Below, one piece after another: positions 30,360-42,199 of a stretch of DNA of 64,000 bases. Position numbers and translations under genes: made by a program. The DNA is from Tetrapyrgos nigripes (lineage: Eukaryota > Basidiomycota > Agaricomycetes > Agaricales > Campanellaceae): NCBI GenBank assembly GCA_013368315.1, contig JAACJM010000022.1:670765-734764 (forward strand), in the 5' to 3' direction. Positions within the stretch are counted from its first letter, which is position 1; each line of letters begins with the position of its first letter. The notes under the pieces are model-generated. The model saw only the letters and a program-made list of their open reading frames with translations, did not search any database and was not told the origin of the DNA.

Positions 30360-33080
30360 GTAGGAAAGTGGAGGATGAGATTGAAGAGCATGAGGGAAGA
30401 GGGAGAGGAAGTGGATGAGAGACAACGGAACGAGATAGGAAGAAGCGAAGAGGAAAGGAAGACGCACATCAAAAGGGAGAGGACATTCGGACTCGATGTT
30501 GGCGGAAGAAAGCAAGAGAGTGAGAATTATGTCAGCAATCCTCCTTTCTTCTCTACCACGACGAAATCGCCATCAAATGTAACCGTCAATCTTTCCAGCC
30601 GGGTTCAAAGTGGATCCATTTCGGGAGTAACTCGTTCCATCTCGTTGATATGTATATCTTTACCCCCCGAAACTCACCAAAATGCTCTGCTAAATTTGGT
30701 GCTTAGGGTACTACCGTGGTTGGGCGGATATCTTTATACATCTCTACTCGTCAAGGACGCTCCGATCGGATATACCAGGCCTTTATTCGTAAATCGGCTA
30801 CTAGCAATGTCTTTATCAGTCCTCGTCAAGTTCTTGGTTGATCCCAACATCGTGCTCCTCAAGAGCCCTTCATCACAACTTCATCAACACTTGGGAGTGA
30901 TTGTCCGTCACCGCTGGCCCTTTAGTGCAAGTGCGAGTAGAGCTGGAGGGCATACAGATGGTGCTAGTCCGACGCTTTTGGGGATAAATGGAGTGGGAAT
31001 ACAGGGAACAGAGGTGTGTGACGAGTGGATTGGGTGGCTTTTGGTTCGGCTTCGGTGCAGGTAAAATGGGATATTTGGAAATGATTGTCGTGGACGTTGT
31101 CGGTATGCTTGAGCTGAAAAGTTTTTTGATGGCTTCCAGCGTTGGCGATACAGGTCTGTCTGTATGTATTGGCCGTTTGATTGGGAAATTGTCAAATTGA
31201 TTCGGACAAAACTGAACGAGACCTTTCATAGAAACATAAGACACCGAAAGCCGATGAAGATAGCCGGACTACACGTTTGTTCAGCAGTAGACCCATGGCC
31301 ATTGCTAGTTTACTATTTGACACGACAGATGATAGTGACGATGATGCGCTCGAATGGGGGTTTGGCTATGTACCAGCGGGAAGCTGGTCATAGAATATAT
31401 AAAGAATATGATAGTGACCTCGTAGCCATCGCGTAGAATGATACAGAATCAAATGCTGGAGATTGTCACTACAGATGGAAGTGTGTGATCTTCGGTACAT
31501 AATTGTTATGCTTGAATTCATATCCGTGCTATACCTGTGCGTCAACAGAGTAGCAGGATATCTTAATGGCTACTGCAACTTGACAGGAGAGCTATTTGAT
31601 GCAATGCGCTCGAGGCGATGATAGGATTGATGAAAAGCGGAAAGATATGGAGTGCGGCTGTCTTTTAAACTGAATGACAATTCTTGGTTTTGATATCTTG
31701 GCTCCTAAAGACAGCCTATTTGTCCGCTTTGATAGTGGTCGCTGGCTGTAAGCTTAAACCATCATGCTCATGCTGTGGGCAAGGTAAGCGATTAGAGTTG
31801 CCAAAAACGTAGACTGTAAACTGAATGGACTTCCAGAGAAAAAACCATCTTCGACTTATTCACCTCTACGGAAACCATCACCCAAGTTCCTGTCGCTTAT
31901 GTATTTGCAATGACTGATTCAAGCGGTCAATCCACTAGAAGTACGACCGTTGGAGAGACTTTACCGACGACTACTCGAACAAATGTATCTACTCGACGTT
32001 CACCAACTCCGGATCCCACTACGCCAATATTCATTAGTACTCCTTCTCCGTGAGGAAAATTCATGGTCTCGTGAAAGTCATGGCAAACATCATGATCCTA
32101 TTATTATTACTATACACGCCTATTCCTGTCGTTCCTGTTTCCAATTCTGCCCTTTCGTTATTTGGACTGGACGGGTAACGCGCTGGACTGGGCAGCATTG
32201 TGGGAAAGTACTGGGGATAGCTGCGCAAGAGCGAAGTTGGAATTCGGATGTAGGATCTCGGCAATAGAAAAGAAGAGGGAAGAGGGACGGGAACGGGAAC
32301 GAGAATCACGGATGAGAAGCTGAGCTTGTAGATGTAGAAGTCGCTGTTGAGAGAGAGACGGGATGAAGGATGAATAAAGTCTGAGGCGAGCAGTGGGCGA
32401 CGTCATATCGTTAATGGCAGTGGAGAAGAGTATTTTTAGTTGATGCATTAGACAGGGTCTGCCGTTTCTGCAGAACGGTACCAGAAACTCCCGTGCATGC
32501 AATGCTAAAGTGTTTACACGCTCCGGTGGCTGGTCTTCGCGAGACTTTCCTTTCAGCCTTTTACAATTTCTCGTCACGTATGCCCGCTCCCGAGAATGAT
32601 GACGAATTACTTGCCCATTTTCTATCCTTCAGACCGGCTTATTCTCTAACAGCGAAATATGTCTATGAAGTTCTCAATGTCTTTGATGCCACCTCTCTAT
32701 TCATACCAGCAGAATACAGACGATGATGAAGGGGATGTGGGCCAACGCTGCGCGTGGCGAGTACGAGGCCGCAGGGGTTACCTCTGACTAAATAGTCATC
32801 AAACTGTATTCTCATTTCCTGTACGGACATATAGCACCACTACAGCCTTTTTATTTGCAAAATATTCCGGAAGGCTGACGTTGGACTGAGGATCTCGGTT
32901 GAGATTTTGATGCTGAGAAGAGCTGGGAAAGAGAGAAAGAGCCAAGCGCTGCCTATGATGAGAAATGACTTAATGACATCCGAGTCGAGGTATGACAGGT
33001 AATAGTATGACAGCGCTGAGCGTTGTGTATGACGATGACGTGATTGTTAACGAGGCTCAGCACTTGAACCCATGCCGTGG
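30360..33080. other. No well-supported gene; one Thr/Ser-rich exon-like frame
   Basis: A plus-strand frame at about 31840-32055 (TIFDLFTSTETITQVPVAYV, then TTTRTNVSTRRSPTPDPTTP) is Thr/Ser-rich like fungal surface proteins and follows a TTCCAG acceptor, but the gene around it was not found. A 229-codon plus frame at 30375-31064 overlaps a 123-codon minus frame and neither has domain signals. The rest is featureless. Confidence 0.3.
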
Positions 33081-33089
33081 TAATAAAAT

Positions 33090-33121
33090 CCTCCTCCTCC
33101 TCCTCCTCCTCCTCCTCCTCG
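33090..33121 (+). repeat. (CTC)n microsatellite
   Basis: About ten consecutive CTC units follow a TAATAAAATC run. It encodes a poly-Leu stretch in one short frame, which I do not take as a gene. Confidence 0.95.
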
Positions 33122-33370
33122 TCTTCTCCTTCATTCCATGTTCTTGTTCATTATCATCCATGCCTCTCTCTGTCCATCGCTACCTTGTCTTCCTGCTTAT
33201 GGCTTGCATCCAACATCTACCCACTTGGCACGTATATATGTTAGTATGCGCATATAAGTTATACCACTTAGTACACGACATTTTGATTTCAACTCGTTTT
33301 CGTCACCTCATGGCCTCATATAGCGAGGCGCCTTAGGCCATGAATGAAGGCATAAAGAGAGAAGAGTTGA

Positions 33371-33384
33371 TAGGGTTAGGGTTA
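33371..33384 (+). repeat. Interstitial telomere repeat
   Basis: TAGGGTTAGGGTTA is followed by degenerate units (TTAGGGGTTTCTAGGGTACA, TTAGGGTTTTAAG) up to the edge of the foldback element at 33419. Confidence 0.85.
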
Positions 33385-33418
33385 TTAGGGGTTTCTAGGG
33401 TACAATTAGGGTTTTAAG

Positions 33419-34111
33419 CTACTCGTGGTCACGGAAAGTGACGGTCCCCCCATTTTTTGATCATATCTCTACAACGGCTGCGTCTTTTTGCTTCAAGCAA
33501 GTTGTAAAATCATTCAGTAGTAAAATAGAAAGCTTTTGATACCCAAGCTGAGATGCCCCAGCTAAGGAGTATATCTGTAGAGGGGTATTTCACAAACCCC
33601 CATTTTGCTACACCATGACACAATTTTTTCTCGCAAAATCGGACTACACCAGCGGAAAGAGCGGCATCAAAAACGGTGGATGGAATCCACACCCAAGTTG
33701 TCAGAATAAAATTGAGGGAGAACGTTGAAAAAGAAAACGCCTTCAAACATGCAAAAACGGCAAAAATCCGGCAAAATGGCCATTTCATGGCGTTTTCTTT
33801 TTCAACATTCTCCCTCAATTTTATTCTAACAACTGGGGTGTGGATTCCATCCCCTGTTTTCGATGCCGCTCTTTCTGCTGGTGTGGTCTGATTTTGCGAG
33901 AAAAAATTGTGTCATGGTGTAGCAAAATGGGGGTTTGTGAAATACCCCTCTACAGATATACTCCTTAGCTGGGGCATCTCAGCTTGGGTATCAAAAGCTT
34001 TCTATTTTACTACTGAATGATTTTACAACTTGCTTGAAGCAAAAAGACGCAGCCGTTGTAGAGATATGGTCAAAAAATAGGGGGACCGTCACTTTCCGTG
34101 ACCACGAGTAG
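33419..34111. mobile_element. 693-bp foldback element with 323-bp arms
   Basis: The left arm 33419-33741 and right arm 33789-34111 are inverted copies of equal length, starting CTACTCGTGGTCACGGAAAG and ending with its complement. Only scattered substitutions separate them (for example CCCCCCATTTTTTG versus CAAAAAATAGGGGG, and CCACACCCAAGTTGTC versus CAACTGGGGTGTGG). The spacer is 47 bp (33742-33788). There is no coding capacity beyond fortuitous symmetric frames such as NVEKENAF/FSFSTF. It is embedded between telomere-like tracts on both sides. It may be a MITE, a foldback element, or a head-to-head duplication formed during telomere repair. Confidence 0.85.
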
Positions 34112-34690
34112 GGTGGGGCTAGGGTGGGGCTAGGGAGAGGCTAGGGTGGGGCTAGGGAGAGGCTAGGCTAGGACTAAGGTGGGACTAGGGTGAGGCTAGG
34201 GTAGGACTTAGGGTTATAGGGAGGTTCGTAGGGTTCGATTAGGGTTCGAGCCTAGGGTCGGCTTACAGGGTTGGGCAGGGTTGAGCCTAGGGTTGGCTTA
34301 CAGGGTTGGGTAGGGTTGGGCCTAGGGTCGGCTTACAGGGTTGGGTAGGGTTGGGCAGGGTTGGGCCTAGGGTCGGCTTACAGGGTTGGGCAGGGTTGGG
34401 CCTAGGGTCGGCTTACAGGGTTGGGTAGGGTTGGGCCTAGGGTCGGCTTACAGGGTTGGGTAGGGTCAGGCAGGGTTGAGCAGAGTTGGGCAGAGTTGGG
34501 TAGGGTCGGGCAGGGTTGAGTAGGCAGGGTTGGGCAGGGTTGGGCAGGGTGAGGCTTGTAGGGTTGGGCAGGGTGAGGCTTGTAGGGTTGGGCAGGGTGA
34601 GGCTTGTAGGGTTGGGCAGGGTGAGGCTTGTAGGGTTGGGCAGGGTTGGGTGGGCAGGGTTGGGTTTCCTTGGGTTGGGATTGGTTGGAC
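34112..34690 (+). repeat. G-rich telomere-like degenerate array
   Basis: Tandem words such as GGGTGGGGCTAGGGAGAGGC, then CAGGGTTGGGYAGGGTTGGG with CCTAGGGTCGGCTTA spacers, then four copies of a 28-bp unit GGTTGGGCAGGGTGAGGCTT-GTAG near 34545-34640. TTAGGG words persist at the start (34205-34250). The array continues the tract seen at 33371. The Pro-rich frames on the minus strand are by-products of the repeat. Confidence 0.85.
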
Positions 34691-34699
34691 TTGGGTTGG

Positions 34700-35235
34700 A
34701 TGTGTCTGTGAATGTCCGAGACATTCACGTCCAAGACATTCATATACACAGATGCATTGAAATACACATCTGTGCATGTGAGCGTCCGAGACGTTCACAT
34801 ATACAGATGCGAAATCTACATCTATGTATGTGAGTGTCCAAGACGTTCATATACACAGATAGATCGACATCTATATGTGAATGTCTTGGATGCTCACATA
34901 CACAGATAGATCGACATCTATATGTGAACGTCTTGGATGCTCACATACACAGATAGATTGACATCTATATGTGAACGTCTTGGACGCTCACATACACAGA
35001 TAGATTGACATCTATATGTGAACGTCTTGGACGCTCACATACACAGATGGATTGAGATTTACATCTGAGTATGTGAACATCTTGGACGCTCACATACATG
35101 GATGCGTTGATATCTATATGTGGGAACCTCAGAGTACATGTGAGTGTCCGAGACGTTCACATACGACATACACAGATGCATCCAGATGTTCTTGACTGGC
35201 ATCCGAAACGTTCGTCCAAGACGTTCACACACCAA
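34700..35235 (+). repeat. 47-bp tandem array with GAACGTCTTGGACGCTC-type palindromes
   Basis: GAAYGTCTTGGAYGCTCACA recurs at 34879, 34926, 34973 and 35020, an exact 47-bp period, with diverged units before and after. Units also contain TACACAGATAGATYGACATC followed by TATATGTG. The TTGG-core palindrome (CGTCTTGGACG, or CGTCCGAGACG in flanking units) matches the hairpin theme at 16-19 kb. Confidence 0.85.
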
Positions 35236-35639
35236 GTGTTCGTCTCAGTAGATATATATATAAGTATTTGGATCCCAAGAAATCCCCCAAATCTTTTTAA
35301 CAAGTAATCAACCAAACTCGTTGAAGTCAGAATTCATGGATGATATTAACTATATACCTGCTAAGTATATGTATGGGTTGCCTATTGACTTACACAACTG
35401 ACAAGCGTCTAGAACGATGCCTTCTTGAAGGCCAAGAATCTCAGCTAATAAGTATGCCAAGTCAACTTCTTGTTTTAAGCCTTGGTCATGTTCGCCTCTG
35501 AGCAGCCTATCAAGCACTGGGGAAAGGGTAAGGACAAAAGTATATTAGGCTAAGTAGCGAAATTACAATGTACATAAATTTCTACTAGTAGTGATATAGA
35601 CTATTGAGAAACAACTTTCATTCTTGATTACATGAAGTT

Positions 35640-36945
35640 GTAGGTACTCTCTGAGTACAGAGAATACCCTCCAGAGAGTACCTACAGCTGGAGTTGCTCC
35701 ACGAATTCGTGGAGCAATCCTTCCGGGAAATTGGTTGTGGGGTGTAGTAGCGTCTTGGACGCTGGTGCGACGACAAAGTCGATTTTCGACTAATGGAAGG
35801 TGTAGACCCTCTCCGGAAGCAAAGAGAACCTTTAGCTGGAGTTGCTCCACGAATTCATGGAGCAATCCTTCCGGGAAATTGGTTCTGGGGTGTAGTAGCG
35901 TCTTGGACGCTGGTGCGATGACAAAGTCGATTTTTGATTAATGGAAGGTGTAGACTCTCTCTGGAAGCAAAGAGAACCTTTAGCTGGAGTTGCTCCACGA
36001 ATTCGTGGAGCAATCCTTCTGGGAAATTGGTTGTGGGGTGTAGTAGCGTCTTGGACGCTGGTGCGACGACAAAGTCGATTTTTGATTAATGGAAGGTGTA
36101 GACTCTCTCTGGAAGCAAAGAGAACCTTTAGCTGGAGCTGCTCCACGAATTCGTGGAGCAATCTTTCTGCGAAGTTGGTTGTGGGGTGTAGTAGCGTCTG
36201 GGACGCTGGTGCGACGACAAAGTCGATTTTGGATTAATTGAATGAGTAGATACTCTCTGGACTCAGAGAGCAGCCCTAAAGCGATTGCTCCTCGGATTCG
36301 GAGGGCAATCGTTGAACGATTTTCAGTTGTGCGTGTGTAGAGCGTCTTGGACGCTGGCGAGACGCAGGAGGCCCATACTTGATTAGATTGAAGGTGTAGG
36401 TACTCTTTCAACTGCAGAGTACAGAGAGCAACCTCGAAAACGATTGCTCCTCAGATTCGGAGAGCAACCGTTGAACGATTTTTAGTCATTCGTGTGTAGA
36501 GCGTCTCAGACGCTGGCAAGAAGAATGAAGTACATTCTGGATTAAAAGAAGGTGTAGGTACTCTCTGAGTCCAGAGAGAACCTTCAGCTGGAGCTGCTCC
36601 TCGAATTCGTAGAGCAGTCTTTCTGCGAAATTGGTTGTGGGGGTGTGTATAGCGTCTTGGACACTGGTGTGACGACAAGATCGATTTTCGATTAATAGAA
36701 GGTGTAGACTCTCCCTGGATGCAGAGAGAACCTTTAGCTGGAGCTGCTCCATGAATTCGTGGAGCAATCGTCGAACAATTTTTAGTCGTGCGGGTGTAGA
36801 GCGTCTTGGACGCTGGCGAGACGAAGGAGGCCCATACTTCATTAGATTGAAAGTGTAGGTACTCTCTCAGCTGAAGTTGCTTTCTGGATCCAGAGAGCAG
36901 CCTCGAAAGCGATTGCTCCTCGGATTCGGAGAGCAATCGTTGACC
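35640..36945 (+). repeat. ~148-bp tandem array, eight units, several hairpins per unit
   Basis: CGTCTTGGACGCTGG recurs at 35751, 35899, 36047, 36195, 36343, 36502, 36653 and 36802, mostly 148 bp apart. Each unit has three palindromes: GCTCCACGAATTCGTGGAGC (or the variant GCTCCTCGGATTCGGAGGGC), AGCGTCTTGGACGCT, and CGACGACAAAGTCG. The two hairpin variants alternate in blocks, which suggests the arms are replaced together. Confidence 0.9.
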
Positions 36946-37089
36946 TGCTGTTATACTAGCTGTCACAATGGTAAATATGAGTGGGGTCCTTCGTAAGGCC
37001 CTCACGCTCTCAGTTCTGGTCCAATTGCCAAAGAACTGCCAGATTTGGAAAGCCACAGGTCAGAAGGTGCGCCACATCACATGAGAGGA

Positions 37090-38080
37090 TGACTAATGCT
37101 GTGCAGCTGAGGTGTCAGACAGGCAGACATTTGGAGAGTCAATATAGGGGCTGGGCAGTCACCTGATGTATGTGGCAACTTGAGGTATATGAGAAAAATG
37201 TAGCTTACATGATTCTGGATCTGCTGGTAACATGCCCACGGTCACCTGACCATTCCACGTCATGCTATAAGGCAAATACTGTGTTTTTAGAGGTAAAACA
37301 ATAGGGTTATTTGTAATAGTGTATATGTGGGAATATTAGGCGTGGCATCATGTGACATATGTCAAATTCTTGGGATTAGTCATATGAAGGAGTGTGGGTA
37401 GTGTCAGGTGACCAGCTGTCTTCCCTGAAGCTATAAGGCAAATACTGTGTTTTTAGAGGTAAAACAATAGGGTTATTTGTAATAGTGTATATGTGGGAAT
37501 ATTAGGCATGGCATCATGTGACATATGTCAAATTCTTGGGATTAGTCATATGAAGGAGTGTGGGTAGTGTCAGGTGACCAGCTGTCTTCCCTGAATTACT
37601 AATAGCATGACAAGCATGACAGTTTTTTTTTTTTTAAGTCCCCAACCCTAACCCTAAACCAACCATAATATGTTCAGCGAGCCTTAAAGCAGTATCCTAC
37701 CAATTTACATGATGATCAGAGCTGATTGCATGCAATGGCCTGACTAATGCTGTGCAGCTGAGGTTTCAGACAGGCAGACATTTGGAGAGTCAATATAGGG
37801 GCTGGGCAGTCACCTGATGTGTGTGGCAACTTGAGGTGTATGAGAAAAATGTAGCTTACATCATTCTGGATCTGCTGGTAACATGCCCATGGTCACCTGA
37901 GCAGTCCACGTCATGCTATAAGGCAAATACTATGTTTTTAGAGGTAAAACAATAGGGTTATTTGTAATAGTGTATGTGTGGGAATATTAGGCATGGCATC
38001 ATGTGACATATGTCAAATCCTTGCAATTAGTCATATCAAGGAGTGTGGGTAGTGTCAGGTGACCAGCTGTCTTCCCTGAA
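37090..38080 (+). repeat. A-B-B ... A-B segmental duplication around a telomere tract
   Basis: Unit A (~174 bp, GTGCAGCTGAGGTGTCAGAC onward) is at 37090-37263 and 37741-37914. Unit B (166 bp, GCTATAAGGCAAATACTGTG to CAGCTGTCTTCCCTGAA) is at 37264-37429, 37430-37595 and 37915-38080. The B copies are nearly identical. The second A-B is separated from the first block by unique sequence carrying T(13), then CCCAACCCTAACCCTAAACC (37641-37660). No coding potential was seen. Confidence 0.9.
37641..37660 (-). repeat. Interstitial telomere repeat
   Basis: CCCAACCCTAACCCTAAACC lies after a T-homopolymer, within the unique spacer between the two A-B blocks. Confidence 0.85.
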
Positions 38081-38125
38081 TGATTTCCATAGTTTGTATT
38101 TGTAAAAGTTCAGGGAATCACAGCT

Positions 38126-38451
38126 TGTCAGAACTGAGCTGGAGATGTTTAGGTGAGGTGACAGTAGAATAAGGCAAGGTCCATATGATCAGACCAGACT
38201 AGAGTAAGGATACAGGACAAATATCCTACACTATATATACTACTTTGTGAATAATGTCCATGTTTCTAAAGGAATGAACCAAATAAGTATCAACACAATA
38301 AATCAAGGTCCTATGATGATGTGTTGCAATCTAAGGGGATCTGCAGACAACTATGAAGTGATAAATGACCCAGCTCAGAAGAAGTTGATCTCCTTAGGGA
38401 AAAGTGGGTAGCTGAGGGTTTTTGGAATAAGGAACAAGAGGTTTCTGACAC
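38126..38451 (-). repeat. Solo LTR-like sequence, TGTCAG...CTGACA
   Basis: On the minus strand this 326-bp segment starts TGTCAGAAACCTCTTGTTCC and ends CAGCTCAGTTCTGACA, with a TATATATAGTGTAGGATA box about two thirds in, as in retrotransposon LTR promoters. No internal retroelement gene and no target-site duplication were found. A diverged inverted copy is at 39005-39347. Confidence 0.65.
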
Positions 38452-39004
38452 CTAACTGAAAAGCGACAAGACAAGCTGATGGACAGGAGAAGATGCTGTG
38501 CTGCCATGTGGCATGCCATGACATTGCCGCTTTCTGAAATGGGAAATGGGCAGTGGAACAGTGATGCTGGGGCCATGAGAAGAGGTCCAGGAGGTGCTGG
38601 ATTTTTTAAAATCATGTGCAAGCAGAGTGCTTTAATAAAAGTGCCTATGGTTGATCCATAGGTTTTATAAAATGCCTTGCATGGTTAGACCATGCAATTT
38701 TTATATATTTTTATAAAAACTGCATGTCATGGCCTGCAGAAAAGGACCAGTGTCACAACACACTGAAAATGTTCGGTAGTCTCAGAAAGGTCTCGACAAA
38801 CCCATTTGTCACATGTCACACCATGAAAATCTTGCTGAAAATTTATCAAAGTGTTGGATTTTATTTTTGGCCCCTTTAGCACAGCATAGTGATATGCCTA
38901 ACTTTTGCAAACTTTTGTTCAAGTCTGCCAAACACTTTTTGGTGTGAGGTGCCAACTTTTTTTTCCAATCTGCAGAACACTTTTGGCCATTTCTCAAACT
39001 TTCA
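38452..39004. other. Spacer between inverted LTR-like copies
   Basis: It holds short frames only, and no primer-binding site, polypurine tract or pol-like sequence. A small A/T-rich inverted word occurs at 38650-38715 (CTATGGTTGATCCATAGG and CATGGTTAGACCATG). Confidence 0.5.
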
Positions 39005-39347
39005 CCTAGAGAACTTTCTTGTTCCTTATTCCAAAAACTCTCAGAAGGATTCTTGATCCTTCTTTATCCTTCTGATTATTGCTACCCACTTTTCTCTAAG
39101 GAGATCAACTTCTTCCGAGCTGGGTCATTTATCACTCCATAGCTGTCTGTGGATCCCTATCATAGGACCTTAATTTATTGTGTCAATACTTATTTGATTC
39201 ATTCCTTTAGAAACACAGACGCTATTTGCAAAGTAGTATATATAGTGTAGGATATTCATCTAGTCTTATCATAGGGACCTTGCCTTATTCTACTCATTTC
39301 TTAGTGTCATTGCACCTCACTTAAACATTTTCAGCTCAGTTTTGACA
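39005..39347 (+). repeat. Diverged inverted copy of the LTR-like sequence
   Basis: It aligns in reverse orientation to 38126-38451 over CTTGTTCCTTATTCCAAAAA, GAGATCAACTTCTTC-GAGC, TTATTTGATTCATTCCTTTA and TATATATAGTGTAGGATATT, ending GCTCAGTTTTGACA. It has a small internal insertion and more substitutions than its partner, and its TGTCAG start is lost. Confidence 0.65.
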
Positions 39348-40227
39348 GTAGACTAGAGTACCCCTAAAGGTGACCTTACATCAACAACATTCTCTTCTAG
39401 TCTCTTGTAGACAGACAATATGACAATCACAGAAGTGATGTATAGGTAGTCTGTTGTTAAAGTTGCCGCATCTGGCAGCTGGTTCATTTCCCATGGAAAA
39501 TGAACTGCGGAAATTTGCTAATCCTCACTGCCACACAACTGCCAGTCTGTTGGTGTACCTACAGAGACTTCAAAACTTCTCAAAATTGCAATGAATATCA
39601 TTCAGACAAAACTCTTGTAATCCACATAACCGAAAAAATGGACACCTGGAAAGCAATAAAAGGCCTGGCAGTGTTTCCTGGTGGCAGTGTGATTAGCAAA
39701 TCTCAAGGATTTGTACTCAAAAAAGCAGCTGTCCAGCTCCTAATATGAAAAAACAGGACTAATTCTCTTCCTCTTCTCACTATTCTCAAATGCTTGAAGA
39801 ACCCCATAGATGACTACTCCAAATGTGCCTACCTCTGGTGGCCCCTTGGACTATTCTATGGTTACTACTAATCCTATGACCTTTGTATCACAGTTTTTAC
39901 AGTCTTTACCCCTATTCACCTATAGTGATCTATTCTCTATGACATGTGGTTATCAGATGATTGCTCTGTAGCTTTCACATAACTAGCTCCATTGATGCAC
40001 TGATTATTACATCATATCACATCATACTTAGTAGTTACTTCTTCATCATATCACATCATTGTTAGAGTATATTACTCATGCCCATCAGTAAGTATATTCT
40101 TACAAAACAGATGCATGCTATTGGTCAATTACTGCCTTACTTATCAATCTTCTCATTGTTTCATTGTATTGCATCATCATGAGTATATGCATCAGTCAGC
40201 ACATCAGTCAGCTAGGTACCAGGGGTC
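39348..40227. other. No feature seen
   Basis: This is AT-rich sequence with short frames (the longest is an 82-codon plus frame at 39500) and no recognisable motif. Confidence 0.5.
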
Positions 40228-41487
40228 TTAGGTTACAAGGCCTTTAGGCTGAGTTAAATTAGGTGACCTTTGCAATTTAATCACAACTTTTCCACATCTG
40301 CTCTACAATGCTGACAACCAAATGAGGATGACATTGGCTTTTTGATCTGACCCAAGCTGTTGTCAACCATGAACAAATAATGACATAGCCCAAGTTGCCA
40401 TCAGATTTTAGTCCTTTCTTGACCCAAGACGAATGAGACCTCTACATGCAACAGCTGCTACTCTTGTGCTACTCACAGCTGCCAACACCATGACATCATT
40501 CATGCCTTTCTCAGACCAGCTCTCTCTCTTGTCTCTTTCTCTCTCTCTCTCTGTGACTTGGTGCGACCTAGTGCAACTTGTCTTCCTCAAGGGTCACCAG
40601 CCAATTCTCTGCTCTCTGTTATCATGCTTTGCAAGCTACATTTGCATGAAACAAAAAGAATACAGGAAGCGTGCATTGACTGGACTCATTGCAACTTCAA
40701 AGAGGGAGCAGGGGTTGATATCTAATTCAAAGATGTCTTCTAGTACACTGTGAGTTACAGAATACAGTATTCAAATTCTTGGGACAAAGGTGTATACACT
40801 CTTTTCTCTTGTCAGAACTTCTTTTTGATGGTCCAGACCTGTAGAAATACATCAACTCTCATTTAAGGAAGCTGTCATCAATATGAGACCCTCACACCAG
40901 GTCATCCTACTGTACTGCACTACTGACAATGACTCCTTCATCCTGAAAAAACTGGAGCAACCGTCAACGAAACCATGAGTTTTGCATCTCCTCATTACCG
41001 TACTATCAGTGATCTCTAACCTTTATCCCTCCATAGGCCTACCTTCGTACTAGTCCAATGAAAATGGTCACCGTGATGGATGTGTCAGAAATATCCAACA
41101 GAAATGGTCACCACAATGAACATCAAGCATTCTCCATATTGTCATCATCATTCCTTAAACTTCTAGTGTAAACTGGTACACATCTTCGTGTTTTACAGAG
41201 ATGTGTTTGGCCACTCATCCTTTTCTGGCATTTCTGTCTCTGCCTGCAACTCACCCAGCTGGATGTTTGAGTGAAGTTGTTTCACTATTTGATTAGGGAT
41301 GGTCTTTGGTCTTTGGCCTTTTTTTTTTGTCTTGCTCTCTCATCCTTTCTCAGTTTTTTCACTGCATGTACTTACATTTAAAACCTTGACAATTGTAGAT
41401 CTGCAGTAATGAACATATCCTACTGAACTGCTGAGGCCTTGTATCTTGCCATGTGAAGCAATGGCTCTTTACCCCAGTAGTGTCTAT
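40228..41487 (+). mobile_element. TTACRAGGCC element with both end modules
   Basis: It starts TTACAAGGCCTTTAGGCTGA and ends with the diverged module GGCCTTGTATCTTGCCATGT followed by CTTTACCCCAG at 41487. This is the same pair of ends, same order and same strand as the 3.3-kb insertion at 1336-4621. Its B box is degraded (CTTTTCCACATCTGC). The element is 1.26 kb with a CT-rich run at 40510-40555 and no coding capacity recognised. More substitutions than other copies suggest an older insertion. Confidence 0.5.
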
Positions 41488-42199
41488 GGATAGAACCCCT
41501 GTCATGATGGCCATTGTGGCAGCTAGCATAACTATAGGTATGGACCTGTTGAGCCCAGCGGAGAAGCATTCGCACAGATGGGCCTCCAAGCAATGAGGTT
41601 CCGAGGGCAATTTGGGCAAGCCGCTATACCATTCCCAAGCTTCTGGGCTGATTGGCTCACTCACTGAGCTGGGGATGCGTAACGAAGAGAGCTTGAAGCC
41701 AGTGACGTCCTGCACAAACACAAAAGAAAGGTGGAAAAAGGGGTGCCTTTTAAGAAACACAGAATTAAAAAATCCAAAGCGACAGTCTTGAAATGAGCAT
41801 CAGACATTGGACAAAAGAACAACGGGAGGCTACTTCTGGAATAGCAGTGAATAATAAATTTGCAGATGTAAAGCTTCCTGTCATGCAAAAAACAAACACT
41901 CAGTACATAGAGATGGAGACGAAAAAATCAAAGAAATGTGCCACTGCTATTGTAGAAGTTTAGTTCAAACATGCTCCTTCAACCACGATTTTATCAGAGC
42001 AAGTCTAGGATAGGTTTCTGTGGGTTTCAGCACAGATATTCCAGCGATTGGGACCGGCAGACGGAAAGAGAAAGAGAGCTTAAGATGGGATAGAGAAACA
42101 GGACCAATCAATTGGTAGGAGTAGGCATCCAAAGGGAGGAGCCATGTCACAAGTGTGTATTATTTGCGATTTGGGGTATGCGAACGCTGCTTGGAGTCA

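Noticed and set aside
33676..33891. Proteins encoded by the foldback arms
   Set aside because: The frames mirror each other because of the inverted repeat and have no start context or similarity.
34402..34833. Pro-rich or Gly-rich repeat proteins
   Set aside because: The frames follow the G-rich telomere-like array exactly and end with it; three phases are open at once.
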